Of a DNA stretch of 64,000 nucleotides, positions 27,561 through 36,411 are shown in pieces. This DNA comes from Sinorhizobium fredii USDA 257 (GTDB taxonomy: Bacteria > Pseudomonadota > Alphaproteobacteria > Rhizobiales > Rhizobiaceae): the NCBI RefSeq assembly GCF_000265205.3, contig NC_018000.1:2480001-2544000 (forward strand), written 5' to 3'. The position numbers and the translations under genes are program-made. Each line of letters opens with the position of its first letter. Positions within the stretch are counted from its first letter, which is position 1. Below the pieces are notes generated by a model. The model was not told the origin of the DNA, did no database searches, and saw only the letters and a program-made list of their open reading frames with translations.

Positions 27561-28350
27561 GGGCGGCAACCCTTCGCTTCGGTTTGTTGTCCTGCACAGG
27601 AACAGAACCGGAATTCGACCGCGCGTCGTCGCACCATCCGGCCTTCTCGTCCCAGGCCTCCTGGAAATTTCGTGCGCGTCTCAGGTTTTCGGGGGTCAAA
27701 ACCTCCGACGTCGGCCCCCAAGCCACCAGCTTGCGGGCGATCAACAGCGTCTGTCGAAAATGCTCGCGCACGAGAGCATGATCGTGGAGCACGCAAAGCA
27801 CCGCCCGCCCTTCCTCAACCCAGTCCTTGATCAAACGCAGGAGGTCGCCGACCGTCCGCTCGTCCACTGCGTTGAAAGGCTCGTCGAGCAGGATCAGATC
27901 GGCGTCCTGGAGCATGGTGCGTGCAAACAGGGCGCGCTGCATTTGTCCCCCGGACAGACTGTCAAGAGGGCGCGTCTCAAAGCCGGTCAGTCCGACGGCA
28001 TCTAGGCACGCGGCCAGCTTCGTCCTGTCCTTCCGCGTAATGCGGCCTAGCAATCCCCTGTCCTGCCAAAACCCAAGTGATACCAGGTCAACAACGCGCG
28101 CCGGAAAAGTGCGGTCCAGTTCCGATTGCTGCGGAAGGTAGGCCAGCCGCCCGAAGTGCTGCTCGCAAGTGCCGCTGATCGGCTTCAGAATGCCTGCAAT
28201 CCCCTTCATCAGGGTCGACTTGCCCGATCCGTTGGCGCCGACGACCGCGGTCAGAACACCGCGCTCGGCAGTGCCACTCAGGTGGTGAACAGCAGCATGG
28301 CCCTGATAGCCGAGCGTGAGGTCTTTGAATTCCAGGCAAATCTCTTTCAT
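27553..28350 (-). CDS. aztA: Zinc ABC transporter ATP-binding protein AztA
   Basis: A 265-residue ATPase. Walker A is GANGSGKST, Q-loop YLPQQSELD, signature LSGGQMQRA, Walker B LILLDEPFNAVD, H-loop LHDHALV. It belongs to the metal ABC group (ZnuC/SitB/AztA); the neighbouring aztD and the AztC-type half of the fusion point to Azt. The start at 28350 (MKEICLEFKDLTL) matches the family; the ORF runs 46 codons further upstream through the Zur boxes, which cannot be coding. First gene of the operon aztA-aztBC, reading away from the Zur boxes. Confidence 0.9.
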   Translation of the reverse strand: MKEICLEFKDLTLGYQGHAAVHHLSGTAERGVLTAVVGANGSGKSTLMKGIAGILKPISGTCEQHFGRLAYLPQQSELDRTFPARVVDLVSLGFWQDRGLLGRITRKDRTKLAACLDAVGLTGFETRPLDSLSGGQMQRALFARTMLQDADLILLDEPFNAVDERTVGDLLRLIKDWVEEGRAVLCVLHDHALVREHFRQTLLIARKLVAWGPTSEVLTPENLRRARNFQEAWDEKAGWCDDARSNSGSVPVQDNKPKRRVAAHV

Positions 28351-28382
28351 CGCGTCCTCGGGGATTGACAGCGACTGCATAT

Positions 28383-28424
28383 GTAATGTTATTACGTTCG
28401 TCAAATGAAAAGTAACGTAATAAC
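28383..28424. promoter_or_regulatory. Two Zur-type palindromes in the divergent aztA / CobW promoter
   Basis: GTAATGTTATTAC (28383-28395) and GTAACGTAATAAC (28412-28424) are two near-palindromic 13-mers of the type bound by alphaproteobacterial Zur. They lie between aztA (starts 28350, minus) and the GTPase gene (starts 28504, plus), so both units should be repressed by Zur when zinc is plentiful. Their spacing (29 bp centre to centre) would allow two Zur dimers. Confidence 0.75.
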
Positions 28425-28503
28425 GTATCCTTCCCGCATCCAAGAACGGCTCCCGACGCGAGTGCGATGAACTGCGTCGATCCATCAACCAGTGAGGTCA
28501 ACC

Positions 28504-29493
28504 ATGTCAAAGCAGACCGAACCAACCCCCGTCACCGTGCTTACGGGCTACCTTGGCGCGGGCAAGACCACGCTTCTGAACCGCATCCTCACCGAACCGC
28601 ACGGCAAGAGATTCGCGGTCATCGTCAATGAATTCGGCGAGGTGGGTATCGATAATGATCTGATCGTCGATGCGGACGAAGAAGTCTTCGAAATGAACAA
28701 CGGCTGCATCTGCTGCACGGTGCGCGGCGACCTTATCCGCATCATCGAAGCGCTGATGCGGCGGCGAGAGCGGTTCGACGGCATACTCATTGAAACGACC
28801 GGCCTTGCCGACCCCGCGCCCGTGGCGCAGACCTTCTTCGTCGATGAAGACGTTCGGTCAAAGACACGCCTCGTTTCGATCATCACCGTTGTCGATGCCA
28901 GGCATCTCCTCGGCGAGATCGACCGGGCGCATGAGGCGCAGGAACAACTGGCATTTGCAGATACCATCATCCTTAACAAGATCGATCTCGTAACGGAGGA
29001 GGCGATAACCTCCGTCGAAGAGCGGATTAGGTGCATTAATCCGACAGCCGGCATTCTGCGCTCCGAGCGCTGCAATCTCGATATTGCGAGCCTTTTGGAT
29101 CGAAAGGCCTTCGATCTCGATCGCATCCTGGAGGTCGAGCCCGACTTCCTCGATGTGGAACATGACCATGAACACGACGACCATGTGACGAGTTTCTCGC
29201 TTGTCGAGCGGGAGCCGATGGATCCGAACAAGTTCTTCAATTGGCTCCAGAAAACGGTTCAGGCCTTCGGCATGGACATGCTGCGCATGAAGGGGATCAT
29301 CTCGTTTGCCGGCGACGACCATAGGTACGTCGTTCAGGGCGTGCACATGCTGATGGAAGGCGATCACCAACGTCCCTGGAAGTTCGGCGAAGAGCGCGTG
29401 ACGCGCCTCGTCTTCATCGGGCGCAACCTTCCGAAGAGCGTCATCAGCGACGGCTTCTCCAGTTGCCGAGCGGCCCAAGAAGCCGCCGAGTAA
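28504..29493 (+). CDS. CobW/COG0523-family GTPase, zinc-regulated
   Basis: A 329-residue G3E GTPase. P-loop [22 protein letters not shown], metal motif [22 protein letters not shown] and NKID. The His/Asp-rich insert ([12 protein letters not shown]) precedes the CobW_C domain. The ATG at 28504 begins the conserved region; the ORF could start four codons upstream at a GTG. It is the first gene after the Zur boxes and is followed at 51 bp by aztD, so it is probably part of the zinc-starvation regulon as a metallochaperone. Confidence 0.9.
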   Translation: MSKQTEPTPVTVLTGYLGAGKTTLLNRILTEPHGKRFAVIVNEFGEVGIDNDLIVDADEEVFEMNNGCICCTVRGDLIRIIEALMRRRERFDGILIETTGLADPAPVAQTFFVDEDVRSKTRLVSIITVVDARHLLGEIDRAHEAQEQLAFADTIILNKIDLVTEEAITSVEERIRCINPTAGILRSERCNLDIASLLDRKAFDLDRILEVEPDFLDVEHDHEHDDHVTSFSLVEREPMDPNKFFNWLQKTVQAFGMDMLRMKGIISFAGDDHRYVVQGVHMLMEGDHQRPWKFGEERVTRLVFIGRNLPKSVISDGFSSCRAAQEAAE

Positions 29494-29544
29494 CCGCACG
29501 CAACCTCCAAATCAGAACAGCTTCAAGACAAAGGAAGGCACCCG

Positions 29545-30780
29545 ATGAGATTGTCTCTCACCCGAAACCGCCTGCTGACGGCAATGGCGGCGACCCTCGT
29601 GTTTGCGGCCCAGGGCGCGCTCGCCGAAGACCACGAAACGCAGGAGGCTTGGCGGATCTTCGTCGCCGATCATACGCAGCCGGTCGTTCGGGCCATCGAC
29701 TTTTCTGATGGCACGGAACTGGGCCGGTACGATTTGAAAGGCTATGCGGCGCTGACGGCGAGCGCGTCCGGACAGACGGTGTTTGCGGCGCAGTCGGATC
29801 ATGATGTGGTGCATGTCATCAAGACCGGCATCGAGTTCTCCGATCATGGTGAGCATCGCGACCTCGGTGTGTCGGATGTTGCGCTTCTCCCGGCAACCTT
29901 CGAGGGAAAGCGCCCGGTCCATGTCGTGCCGCACGACGACCACGCGATCCTGTTTTACGATCGTGACGGCAAAGCCGACATTGTCGACGAGGAGGCGCTG
30001 CTGGAGGGCAAGGCCGAGGTCCGCACGGTCGATGCAACCAAACCCCACCACGGTGTTGCAGTCACCTCGGGACGCTACGTGCTGGTATCGGTACCGGACA
30101 CTGAGATCGAGACGAAGCCGGATGAATTGCCGCCGCGCGTCGGTCTGCGTGTGGTCGATGAAAAGGGCCAGCAGATCGGCGATATTGCCAAATGCACCGA
30201 CCTTCATGGTGAGGCGACCTCAGCGCGCCTCGTCGCCTTTGGCTGCAAGGAGGGTGTCCTCGTTGCTCGCCCTGGCGGTATCGACGGGCCGAAACTGGAA
30301 ATGCTTCCCTATCCCGCTGATTTCCCGAAGGCTTACACGGGAACCCTGTTGGGCGGCAAGGCGATGCAATTCTTCCTCGGCAACTATGGCGAGGACAAGA
30401 TCGTGCTCATTGACCCCGACAATGCGCAACCCTTTCGCTTGATCGAGCTTCCGACGCGGAGAGTCGATTTCCTGCTTGATCCTGCTACGCCGCGCAATGC
30501 CTACATCCTCACGGAAGACGGCGATCTCCATGTGCTGGACGTGGTCGAGGGCGAACTCGTTCGCAGGGGCAAGGTCACCGAGCCCTATAGCAAGGATGGC
30601 CATTGGCGCGACCCCCGTCCACGTCTGGCCGTGGCCGACGGTCAGATAGCAATCACCGACCCGCGGCACTCGCTTGTCCGAGTCGTCGACGCCGAAACCC
30701 TGAAGGAGACACGCACGATCGCCGTCGAAGGCCAGCCCTTCTCGATCGTTGCTGTGGGTGGTTCGGGCGCATCGCACTGA
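29545..30780 (+). CDS. aztD: Periplasmic zinc metallochaperone AztD
   Basis: A 411-residue secreted protein with a clear signal peptide (first about 27 residues, ending AAQGALA, followed by EDHETQEAWRIFVADHTQP). The rest has the repeated blades of a seven- or eight-bladed beta-propeller, with several His-containing loops (HDVVHVIK, HVVPHDDHAILFYDRDG, TKPHHGVAV, HWRDPRPRLAV, DPRHSLVRVVD). AztD delivers zinc to AztC in the periplasm in Paracoccus. The gene is intact here although its partner AztC is truncated into the fusion, so AztD may now serve another protein or be a relic. Confidence 0.87.
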   Translation: MRLSLTRNRLLTAMAATLVFAAQGALAEDHETQEAWRIFVADHTQPVVRAIDFSDGTELGRYDLKGYAALTASASGQTVFAAQSDHDVVHVIKTGIEFSDHGEHRDLGVSDVALLPATFEGKRPVHVVPHDDHAILFYDRDGKADIVDEEALLEGKAEVRTVDATKPHHGVAVTSGRYVLVSVPDTEIETKPDELPPRVGLRVVDEKGQQIGDIAKCTDLHGEATSARLVAFGCKEGVLVARPGGIDGPKLEMLPYPADFPKAYTGTLLGGKAMQFFLGNYGEDKIVLIDPDNAQPFRLIELPTRRVDFLLDPATPRNAYILTEDGDLHVLDVVEGELVRRGKVTEPYSKDGHWRDPRPRLAVADGQIAITDPRHSLVRVVDAETLKETRTIAVEGQPFSIVAVGGSGASH

Positions 30781-30792
30781 AGCGGCGATGCG

Positions 30793-30824
30793 TGGTCCGG
30801 AACTGGGGCAGCAGTTCCGGACCA
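30793..30824. terminator. 12-bp perfect hairpin between aztD and zur
   Basis: TGGTCCGGAACT, loop GGGGCAGC, AGTTCCGGACCA. It lies 12 bp after the aztD stop and 31 bp before the zur start. There is no U tract, so it could be a rho-independent-like terminator or a barrier that separates aztD from zur expression. Confidence 0.6.
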
Positions 30825-30854
30825 TTCTGGATAAACCTGTTCCGGAGAGAAAGA

Positions 30855-31266
30855 TGCTGCAGGCGACCCATGCTGACGAGTCGAAACTGACGAAGAACCA
30901 GAGCCTCGTGCTCGCGGTGCTAAAATCGTCGGAGCAACCGCTCAGCGCCTACAGCATCCTCGATCGCCTGCGCGAACACGGACTGAAGGCGCGCTCCAGC
31001 TCTATCGTGCGCTCGACAAGTTATTGGAAGCAGGTCGAGTTCATCGTCTGGAGAGCATGAACGCCTTTGTTGTCTGCTGTCACTCCCGCCGCGGACAAAT
31101 CCATCCGCGGATCACCGCTTTCGAGATCTGCGAGGCCTGCGGCAAGGTCAACGAATTCGACGACACGAGGATCGAGGATGCGCTGACGAAGCACGCTAGG
31201 AGCAGCGGCTTCAAGATCAGGACCACGACCATTGAAGTCCACGGCCTCTGCGCCGATTGCCGTTAA
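30855..31266 (+). pseudogene. zur: Zinc uptake regulator Zur (Fur family), frameshifted
   Basis: The first frame (from ATG 30855: MLQATHADESKLTKNQSLVL) carries the Fur-family winged-helix start, LSAYSILDRLREHGLKA. It goes out of frame near 30990. Inserting one C there restores the expected PLQVYRALDKLLEAGRVHRL and joins the second frame (31024-31266), which has FVVCCHSR, the metal-site pairs CEAC and CADC and the usual C-terminus. So zur is interrupted by a one-base deletion. If real, the cell would lack this Zur and the az-cobW genes would be constitutively on, unless a second zur exists elsewhere. A sequencing error at a GCGC stretch is possible. Confidence 0.8.
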
Positions 31267-31332
31267 CCGCGACAGGGGTCAGCGCCTCTGGGCCCGCTTT
31301 GTTGTGTTCTTCCTTAAGGGGATTTGCAGCCG

Positions 31333-32535
31333 ATGAAGAAACTTCCTGTCACTGTCCTGTCCGGCTTTCTTGGCGCCGGCAAGACAACACTCCTCAACCA
31401 TATCCTTGCCAATCGAGACGGCATGCGCGTTGCGGTCATCGTCAACGATATGAGTGAGGTGAATATCGACGCCGCGCTCGTGCGCGATGGCGGCGCCAAC
31501 CTCTCGCGCACGCAGGAGCAACTGGTTGAAATGACCAATGGCTGCATCTGTTGCACGCTCCGCGATGACCTTCTGAGGGAAGTGCGCGCGCTGGCCGAAG
31601 AGGGTCGGTTTGACTGTCTGCTGATCGAGTCGACCGGCATCGCCGAGCCGCTCCCGGTGGCGGCTACTTTCGACTTCCGCGACGAGAATGACCTGAGCCT
31701 CTCTGAGGTAGCAAGGCTCGACACGATGGTCACGGTTGTCGACGCCGCAAATCTGCTGAAAGACTATGGATCAGCGGATTTCCTGTCCGACCGCGGTGAG
31801 ACCGCCGGGGAGGGGGACAATCGCACCATCGTCGATCTCCTGGTTGAGCAGATCGAGTTCGCCGACGTCGTGATCCTCAACAAGATCAGCACAGCCACGC
31901 CCGAACAGCGCGATGCAGCGCGCAAGATCATCGTCGGCCTGAACCCCGACGCCAAGCTCATCGAAGCCGACTTCGGCAAGATCGAGCTGAAGGAGGTTCT
32001 GGGCACTGGCCGCTTCAATTTCGCCAAAGCGGAGACACATCCGCTCTGGTTCAAGGAACTGCACGGCTTCAAGGACCACATCCCTGAAACGGAAGAATAC
32101 GGCATTCGCTCCTTCGTCTATCGGGCCAAGAAGCCTTTCGATCCCACCCGATTCCAGGCCTTCATCGATAGGTCATGGCCCGGCGTCGTGCGCGCCAAGG
32201 GGTTCTTCTGGCTGGCGACGCGGCCACATTACGTCGGTGAAATCAGTCAGGCCGGCGCCCTCGTGAGGACGGGCAAGATGGGCCTGTGGTGGTCATCAGT
32301 GCCAAGGGAGCAATGGCCCCAGGACCCCGGCTTCCTGCAGATGCTGAAGCCGTATCTCGATCCGAACTGGGGCGACCGGCGGCAGGAGATCGTCTTTATC
32401 GGTGCTGATCCGATGGACGAAGCGCAAATCCGCGCGGAGCTCGATGCCTGCTTGGTCGCAAGCCCGGCCTTCCTTCCCAACCTCTGGCGCAAGCTGCCCG
32501 ATCCATTTCCGAGCTGGGATCGCGGCGCCGCGTAG
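31333..32535 (+). CDS. COG0523 GTPase, ZigA/YciC type
   Basis: A 400-residue G3E GTPase, longer than the other two. P-loop [23 protein letters not shown], CxCC motif [23 protein letters not shown] and NKIS. The long C-terminal half with [17 protein letters not shown] and PREQWPQDP marks the ZigA/YciC subgroup of zinc-starvation-induced chaperones. It lies 66 bp after zur in the same direction and may be co-transcribed. No Zur box is visible directly upstream. Confidence 0.9.
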   Translation: MKKLPVTVLSGFLGAGKTTLLNHILANRDGMRVAVIVNDMSEVNIDAALVRDGGANLSRTQEQLVEMTNGCICCTLRDDLLREVRALAEEGRFDCLLIESTGIAEPLPVAATFDFRDENDLSLSEVARLDTMVTVVDAANLLKDYGSADFLSDRGETAGEGDNRTIVDLLVEQIEFADVVILNKISTATPEQRDAARKIIVGLNPDAKLIEADFGKIELKEVLGTGRFNFAKAETHPLWFKELHGFKDHIPETEEYGIRSFVYRAKKPFDPTRFQAFIDRSWPGVVRAKGFFWLATRPHYVGEISQAGALVRTGKMGLWWSSVPREQWPQDPGFLQMLKPYLDPNWGDRRQEIVFIGADPMDEAQIRAELDACLVASPAFLPNLWRKLPDPFPSWDRGAA

Positions 32536-32685
32536 GTCTAGTGGTCCGGCGACTCCGCGCTTCACGCAGTTCCTCGGCGATCGTCGGAATCGAAGAAGGC
32601 TGACGTTCAGCCGTCCTCATCCAGCGGCTATGCATCGCGGTGCTTTGTCTTCGGCAGCGCAGTTTAAATGGGACGCATCGCAACC

Positions 32686-32721
32686 CATTTGTCCGCATTC
32701 GGCTCAATTGAGACGTTTATC
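32686..32721. repeat. Short dispersed repeat, copy 2 (partner at 12915-12953)
   Basis: CATTTGTCCGCATTCGGCTC then AATTGAGACGTTTATC. See the entry at 12915. It lies in the 32536-32879 spacer, which has no supported gene. Confidence 0.5.
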
Positions 32722-32779
32722 GACTGGTGCGCGTTGAGTGTGCCAGTGAGTAAGTGTCAAAATCATGCTCTCTATTTCT

Positions 32780-32794
32780 TGACAGAAAAAATCA
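32780..32794. promoter_or_regulatory. IRO-type iron-responsive box (TGA-N9-TCA) before the TonB receptor
   Basis: TTGACAGAAAAAATCAA contains TGA, nine bases, TCA, the core of the rhizobial RirA-binding IRO motif. It lies 86 bp upstream of the receptor start and predicts repression when iron is plentiful. Confidence 0.65.
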
Positions 32795-32879
32795 AGTTAT
32801 CTAACACCCCTTTGTGCCAACGCACCAGCTCCCTGAATGGAGCCGGCTGCTTTGGTCACTATTTAAGAGGGGACTGGGT

Positions 32880-35021
32880 ATGGAACTGCGTGTTGGACTG
32901 CTAGCCGTTTTGCTGGCAACGGTAAGCCGCGCCGCTCTGGCGCAAGATGCGACGGCGCTGGAGCGGCTCGAGGTGAAGGCGGGGGCCTCGACTGGAACGA
33001 TCGGCACTGAGCCGGAAGGCTATGCCGGGGGGCAGGTGGCGCGCGGCGGTCGCGTGGGCTTGCTCGGCAACCGCGACTTCATGGACACGCCATTCAATAT
33101 CACCAGCTACACGGCGGAGACCATCGAAAACCAGAATGCGAAGACCGTAGCCGACGTCCTGGCCAACGACCCGTCGGTCAGAAGCACGCACGCATCCGGC
33201 GGCATGCTGGACTCGTTTTACATCAGGGGCTTCCCTTTGAATGAGGGGAACTTCGGCGAGGTCGCTTTCGATGGCGTCTACGGCGTTGCCCCGACCTACC
33301 GCCTGTTTACGGACTATATCGAACGCGTGGAGGTCCTCAAAGGGCCGACAGCACTCCTCTACGGCATCTCACCGAACAGCAGCGTCGGCGGCACCATCAA
33401 CATCGTGCCGAAGCGCGCTTCCGACGTCGACCTGACCCGAGTGACGACCGACTATGCTTCCGATCTTTACGGCGGCGGCCATGTGGACGTCAGCCGTCGT
33501 TTCGGGGACGAACGCCAGTTCGGTGTCCGCTTCAACGGCAGCTATCACGGGGGCGACACGGCGATCGACAACCAGTCGCTCGACGTCGCGGTCGGGGCAC
33601 TGGCGCTCGACTACGAGGGCGAAGACTTCAGGGCGACGCTAGACGTCATCGGGCAGCGGCAGGACATCGACGCCCCATTGCGCCCATTCTTCCCGTTTGG
33701 CAGCTTTGAAATTCCCGACGCACCGGACGGCCGTTCCAATGTTCAGGAGCCGTGGGAATGGGCAAGGACTGACGACCTGTCCTGGTTGGGGCGGGTCGAG
33801 TATGACGTGAGCGACGCCGTCACCGTGTTCGCAGCCGTCGGCGGTGGGAATTCGCGGGTCGAGCGGCTCTTCGGCACGCCATTGCTGCTTAACTCGGCAG
33901 GCGATGTCAGCGTCACGCCGCAAAACTTCATTTTCGATGTCGACCGGCTGACAGCCGAGACGGGCGTTCGCGCCGAGTTCGAGACGGCCGCTATCGATCA
34001 CTCGGTCACCTTCCAGGTCAGTGGACTGCAGCAGCGTCTCGCTCGCGGTTCGAATTCAGGTACCGCGCAACTGACCAATATCTTCGATCCGCTTCCTCGC
34101 CCCGAGCAGGATGTGCCGCAGCCGACGCATGTGCCAAGGGTCTCGGAAAACATCCTCAACGGTGTCGCGCTTTCCGACACGATGTCGATGTTCGACGAGC
34201 GCCTGCAACTGACTTTGGGTGGGCGTTGGCAGCACATTGACACGGAAAACTACAGCCCGGTCACGGGCGATGTCACAAGCTCTTCCGATGAGAGTGCACT
34301 GACGCCGCTCGCCGGCATTGTCGTCAAGCCGTGGGACAACATCGCCTTCTATGCCAACTACGTCGAGGGATTGAGCGTCGGCGACACCGCTCCGACGACG
34401 GCCATCAATTCGGGCGAAACGCTCGCGCCCTACCGATCCAGGCAGTACGAAATCGGCACCAAGGTTGACTTGGGTCGGGTCGCCGTGACCGTCAGTGCGT
34501 TCCAGATCGAAAAGCCATTCGGCGTGCTCGAGACACGCGGCAGCGATCTGGTCTTCGTCGAAGGCGGCGAGCAGCGCAACCGCGGGGTGGAGTTGAACGT
34601 CTTCGGCGAGGTGACCTCCGAGATCCGAGTGCTCGGTGGCGTCACCTTCATTCATGGTGAAATCACGAAAACGCCCGATGACGCGACGCGCGGCAATACG
34701 CCGATCGGCGTTCCTTCGCTGCAGGTCAATCTGGGGGCGGAGTGGGATACGCCCTTCTTGCCTGGTCTGACGCTCACCGGCAACGTCATCCACACGGACG
34801 AGCAGTTTGTGAACACCGCCAACACCCAGGAAATCCCCTCCTGGACGCGGCTTGACCTCGGCGCCCGCTACCTGACCGAGATCAATGAGAGGCCGGTCAC
34901 CCTCCAGGCCAACGTCGAGAACGTCTTCGACCTCGACTACTGGTCCGGCGTCGCAAGCTTCGGGACGATATCGCAAGGTGCGCCGCTGACCGTGAAGGTG
35001 TCGATGACGACCGATTTCTGA
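32880..35021 (+). CDS. TonB-dependent siderophore receptor
   Basis: A 713-residue outer-membrane receptor of the FhuE/FcuA type. ATG 32880 opens a 21-residue signal peptide (ELRVGLLAVLLATVSRAALA), preferred over the ORF start at 32814. The plug domain follows (DTPFNITSYTAETIENQNAK, VADVLANDPSVRSTHASGG, FYIRGFPLNEG, VEVLKGPTALLYGISPNSS, VGGTINIVPKRA), then the beta barrel, ending with the C-terminal signature ...SMTTDF (terminal Phe). It has an IRO box upstream and faces the siderophore operon tail to tail; together they make a matched uptake and biosynthesis set. The ligand is inferred, not seen. Confidence 0.92.
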   Translation: MELRVGLLAVLLATVSRAALAQDATALERLEVKAGASTGTIGTEPEGYAGGQVARGGRVGLLGNRDFMDTPFNITSYTAETIENQNAKTVADVLANDPSVRSTHASGGMLDSFYIRGFPLNEGNFGEVAFDGVYGVAPTYRLFTDYIERVEVLKGPTALLYGISPNSSVGGTINIVPKRASDVDLTRVTTDYASDLYGGGHVDVSRRFGDERQFGVRFNGSYHGGDTAIDNQSLDVAVGALALDYEGEDFRATLDVIGQRQDIDAPLRPFFPFGSFEIPDAPDGRSNVQEPWEWARTDDLSWLGRVEYDVSDAVTVFAAVGGGNSRVERLFGTPLLLNSAGDVSVTPQNFIFDVDRLTAETGVRAEFETAAIDHSVTFQVSGLQQRLARGSNSGTAQLTNIFDPLPRPEQDVPQPTHVPRVSENILNGVALSDTMSMFDERLQLTLGGRWQHIDTENYSPVTGDVTSSSDESALTPLAGIVVKPWDNIAFYANYVEGLSVGDTAPTTAINSGETLAPYRSRQYEIGTKVDLGRVAVTVSAFQIEKPFGVLETRGSDLVFVEGGEQRNRGVELNVFGEVTSEIRVLGGVTFIHGEITKTPDDATRGNTPIGVPSLQVNLGAEWDTPFLPGLTLTGNVIHTDEQFVNTANTQEIPSWTRLDLGARYLTEINERPVTLQANVENVFDLDYWSGVASFGTISQGAPLTVKVSMTTDF

Positions 35022-35071
35022 TTGCCGGGTCGCCGCAGGACGCGACCTGCCACCTTTGGTGATCTCCATGG

Positions 35072-35096
35072 AAGCGCCGGTCTATGGCCGGCGCTT
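35072..35096 (+). terminator. Hairpin terminator after the TonB receptor
   Basis: Stem AAGCGCCGG, loop TCTATGG, CCGGCGCTT followed by TCTGCTGTTT. It lies 50 bp after the receptor stop. Confidence 0.75.
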
Positions 35097-35186
35097 TCTG
35101 CTGTTTGATGGTCGGGTCGAACGGACGATCGATGAACTTCGGGGCGGCCGTCCTGAAGTGCCGCCGCCTCGCCGCCGCACAAGGCA

Positions 35187-35220
35187 AAGGCGAGGCTCTC
35201 GGAACTGAGAACCTCGCCTT
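35187..35220 (-). terminator. Hairpin terminator after the siderophore operon
   Basis: AAGGCGAGG and CCTCGCCTT form the outer stem, with an inner TCTC/GAGA pairing, just downstream of the last operon gene (stop at 35230). Together with 35072-35096 it separates the convergent units. Confidence 0.75.
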
Positions 35221-35229
35221 CGGATACCG

Positions 35230-36399
35230 TCAATCCGCACTGCCGGAAAGGCTCACGGCATAGCCAGGCCGATAGGGGATCGGCAGGAAACGGCGGTGAT
35301 ACTCGGCGAACGTCGCGTCCGGGTCGAGATCGGTAAACAGGTCTGGATGGAACCATTTCGCCAGTTGCTGGACGGCAAAGAACTCGTAAGGGCTGTTGTA
35401 GAATTGGTGCCAGATGCCGTGAAAGTTCCGCGTCTTCTGCGCTGCGATGTCGGTGTAGGCGCTGCGGGTGGTGAACCATTCGAGCCTTTGCCGGGTCACC
35501 CTCGCATCGGCGCCGGGGCCGAGCGGAATCCAATGTCCACCGGGCACATAGGCCTCCCAGTCGGCGCTGGTGACGACAACATGCTCGGGATTGGATGCGA
35601 TCACCTGTTCGGGATTGAGCTGTCCGAAGGTCGAGGGAAGAATGTCGCTGCCGATATTGTGTCCGCCGGCGAGCTCGACATATTTGCCGAAGTTCTCCGC
35701 GCCGAAGGAAAGGCAGCAATCATCGGCATAGCCGCCGATCCGCTCGATGAACACCCTGGGGAGCTCCGGCTTCGCCTGGGCTATGACGTCGGTGACGCGG
35801 GCCATCGCCTCGCGACGAAACGCGATGATCTCTTCCGCGCGCGCCTCGCGCCCCATGATCTTGCCGAGGAGGCGAATGGTCGGCTCGGTGTTCTTCAGCG
35901 GATAGTGGCGGAAGTCGATGTAGAGGACCGGAATGTTCAGCTCGGCCAGTTTCTCGATATATTTGGCATCTTCGTTGGCACGCATCGCCTCGAGATTGAG
36001 AAGAACGACGTCGGGCTTCCGGACGATCGTCGATTCGATATCGATCAAGCCGTTCTCCTTGCCCGCGAAGGCCGGCAGCTCGGCCAATTTGGGATAGGCA
36101 TCGAGATACTGCTGATAGGTGGCGGGGTCGGCCTCGATCAGGTCGTTGCGCCAGGCGACGACGCGAGCCAGTGGATCGTCCGCTTCGAGCGACGCAATGA
36201 GGTAGAGCTGCCGCCCCTCTCCGAGAAGAATGCGCTTGACGGGCCCCTTCACGGTCACTTGCCGGCCTGCAATGTCGGTGACTGTGATCGGTGCTTGCGT
36301 CGCTGCAGGCTGTTCGCCGGCGAAGGCCGTTACCAGACCCAAGATGATAGAGACAAGAGCTGTCAACATGGCACGCGCCAAGAGACAATGTTTCAACAC
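35230..36399 (-). CDS. Ferri-siderophore ABC transporter substrate-binding protein
   Basis: A 389-residue periplasmic protein. The signal region is residues 1-30 ([20 protein letters not shown], then GLVTAFA). GTG 36399 is the start, with AAGGAG upstream. The FecB/BtuF-like fold is seen from [20 protein letters not shown] through [12 protein letters not shown] and [12 protein letters not shown] to the C-terminal helices. No ATPase or permease gene follows, so it must use subunits encoded elsewhere, or act in siderophore recycling. It is the last gene of the biosynthetic operon, 12 bp after the exporter gene, and is followed by a terminator. Confidence 0.88.
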   Translation of the reverse strand: MLKHCLLARAMLTALVSIILGLVTAFAGEQPAATQAPITVTDIAGRQVTVKGPVKRILLGEGRQLYLIASLEADDPLARVVAWRNDLIEADPATYQQYLDAYPKLAELPAFAGKENGLIDIESTIVRKPDVVLLNLEAMRANEDAKYIEKLAELNIPVLYIDFRHYPLKNTEPTIRLLGKIMGREARAEEIIAFRREAMARVTDVIAQAKPELPRVFIERIGGYADDCCLSFGAENFGKYVELAGGHNIGSDILPSTFGQLNPEQVIASNPEHVVVTSADWEAYVPGGHWIPLGPGADARVTRQRLEWFTTRSAYTDIAAQKTRNFHGIWHQFYNSPYEFFAVQQLAKWFHPDLFTDLDPDATFAEYHRRFLPIPYRPGYAVSLSGSAD

Positions 36400-36411
36400 G
36401 ATATTTCTCCT

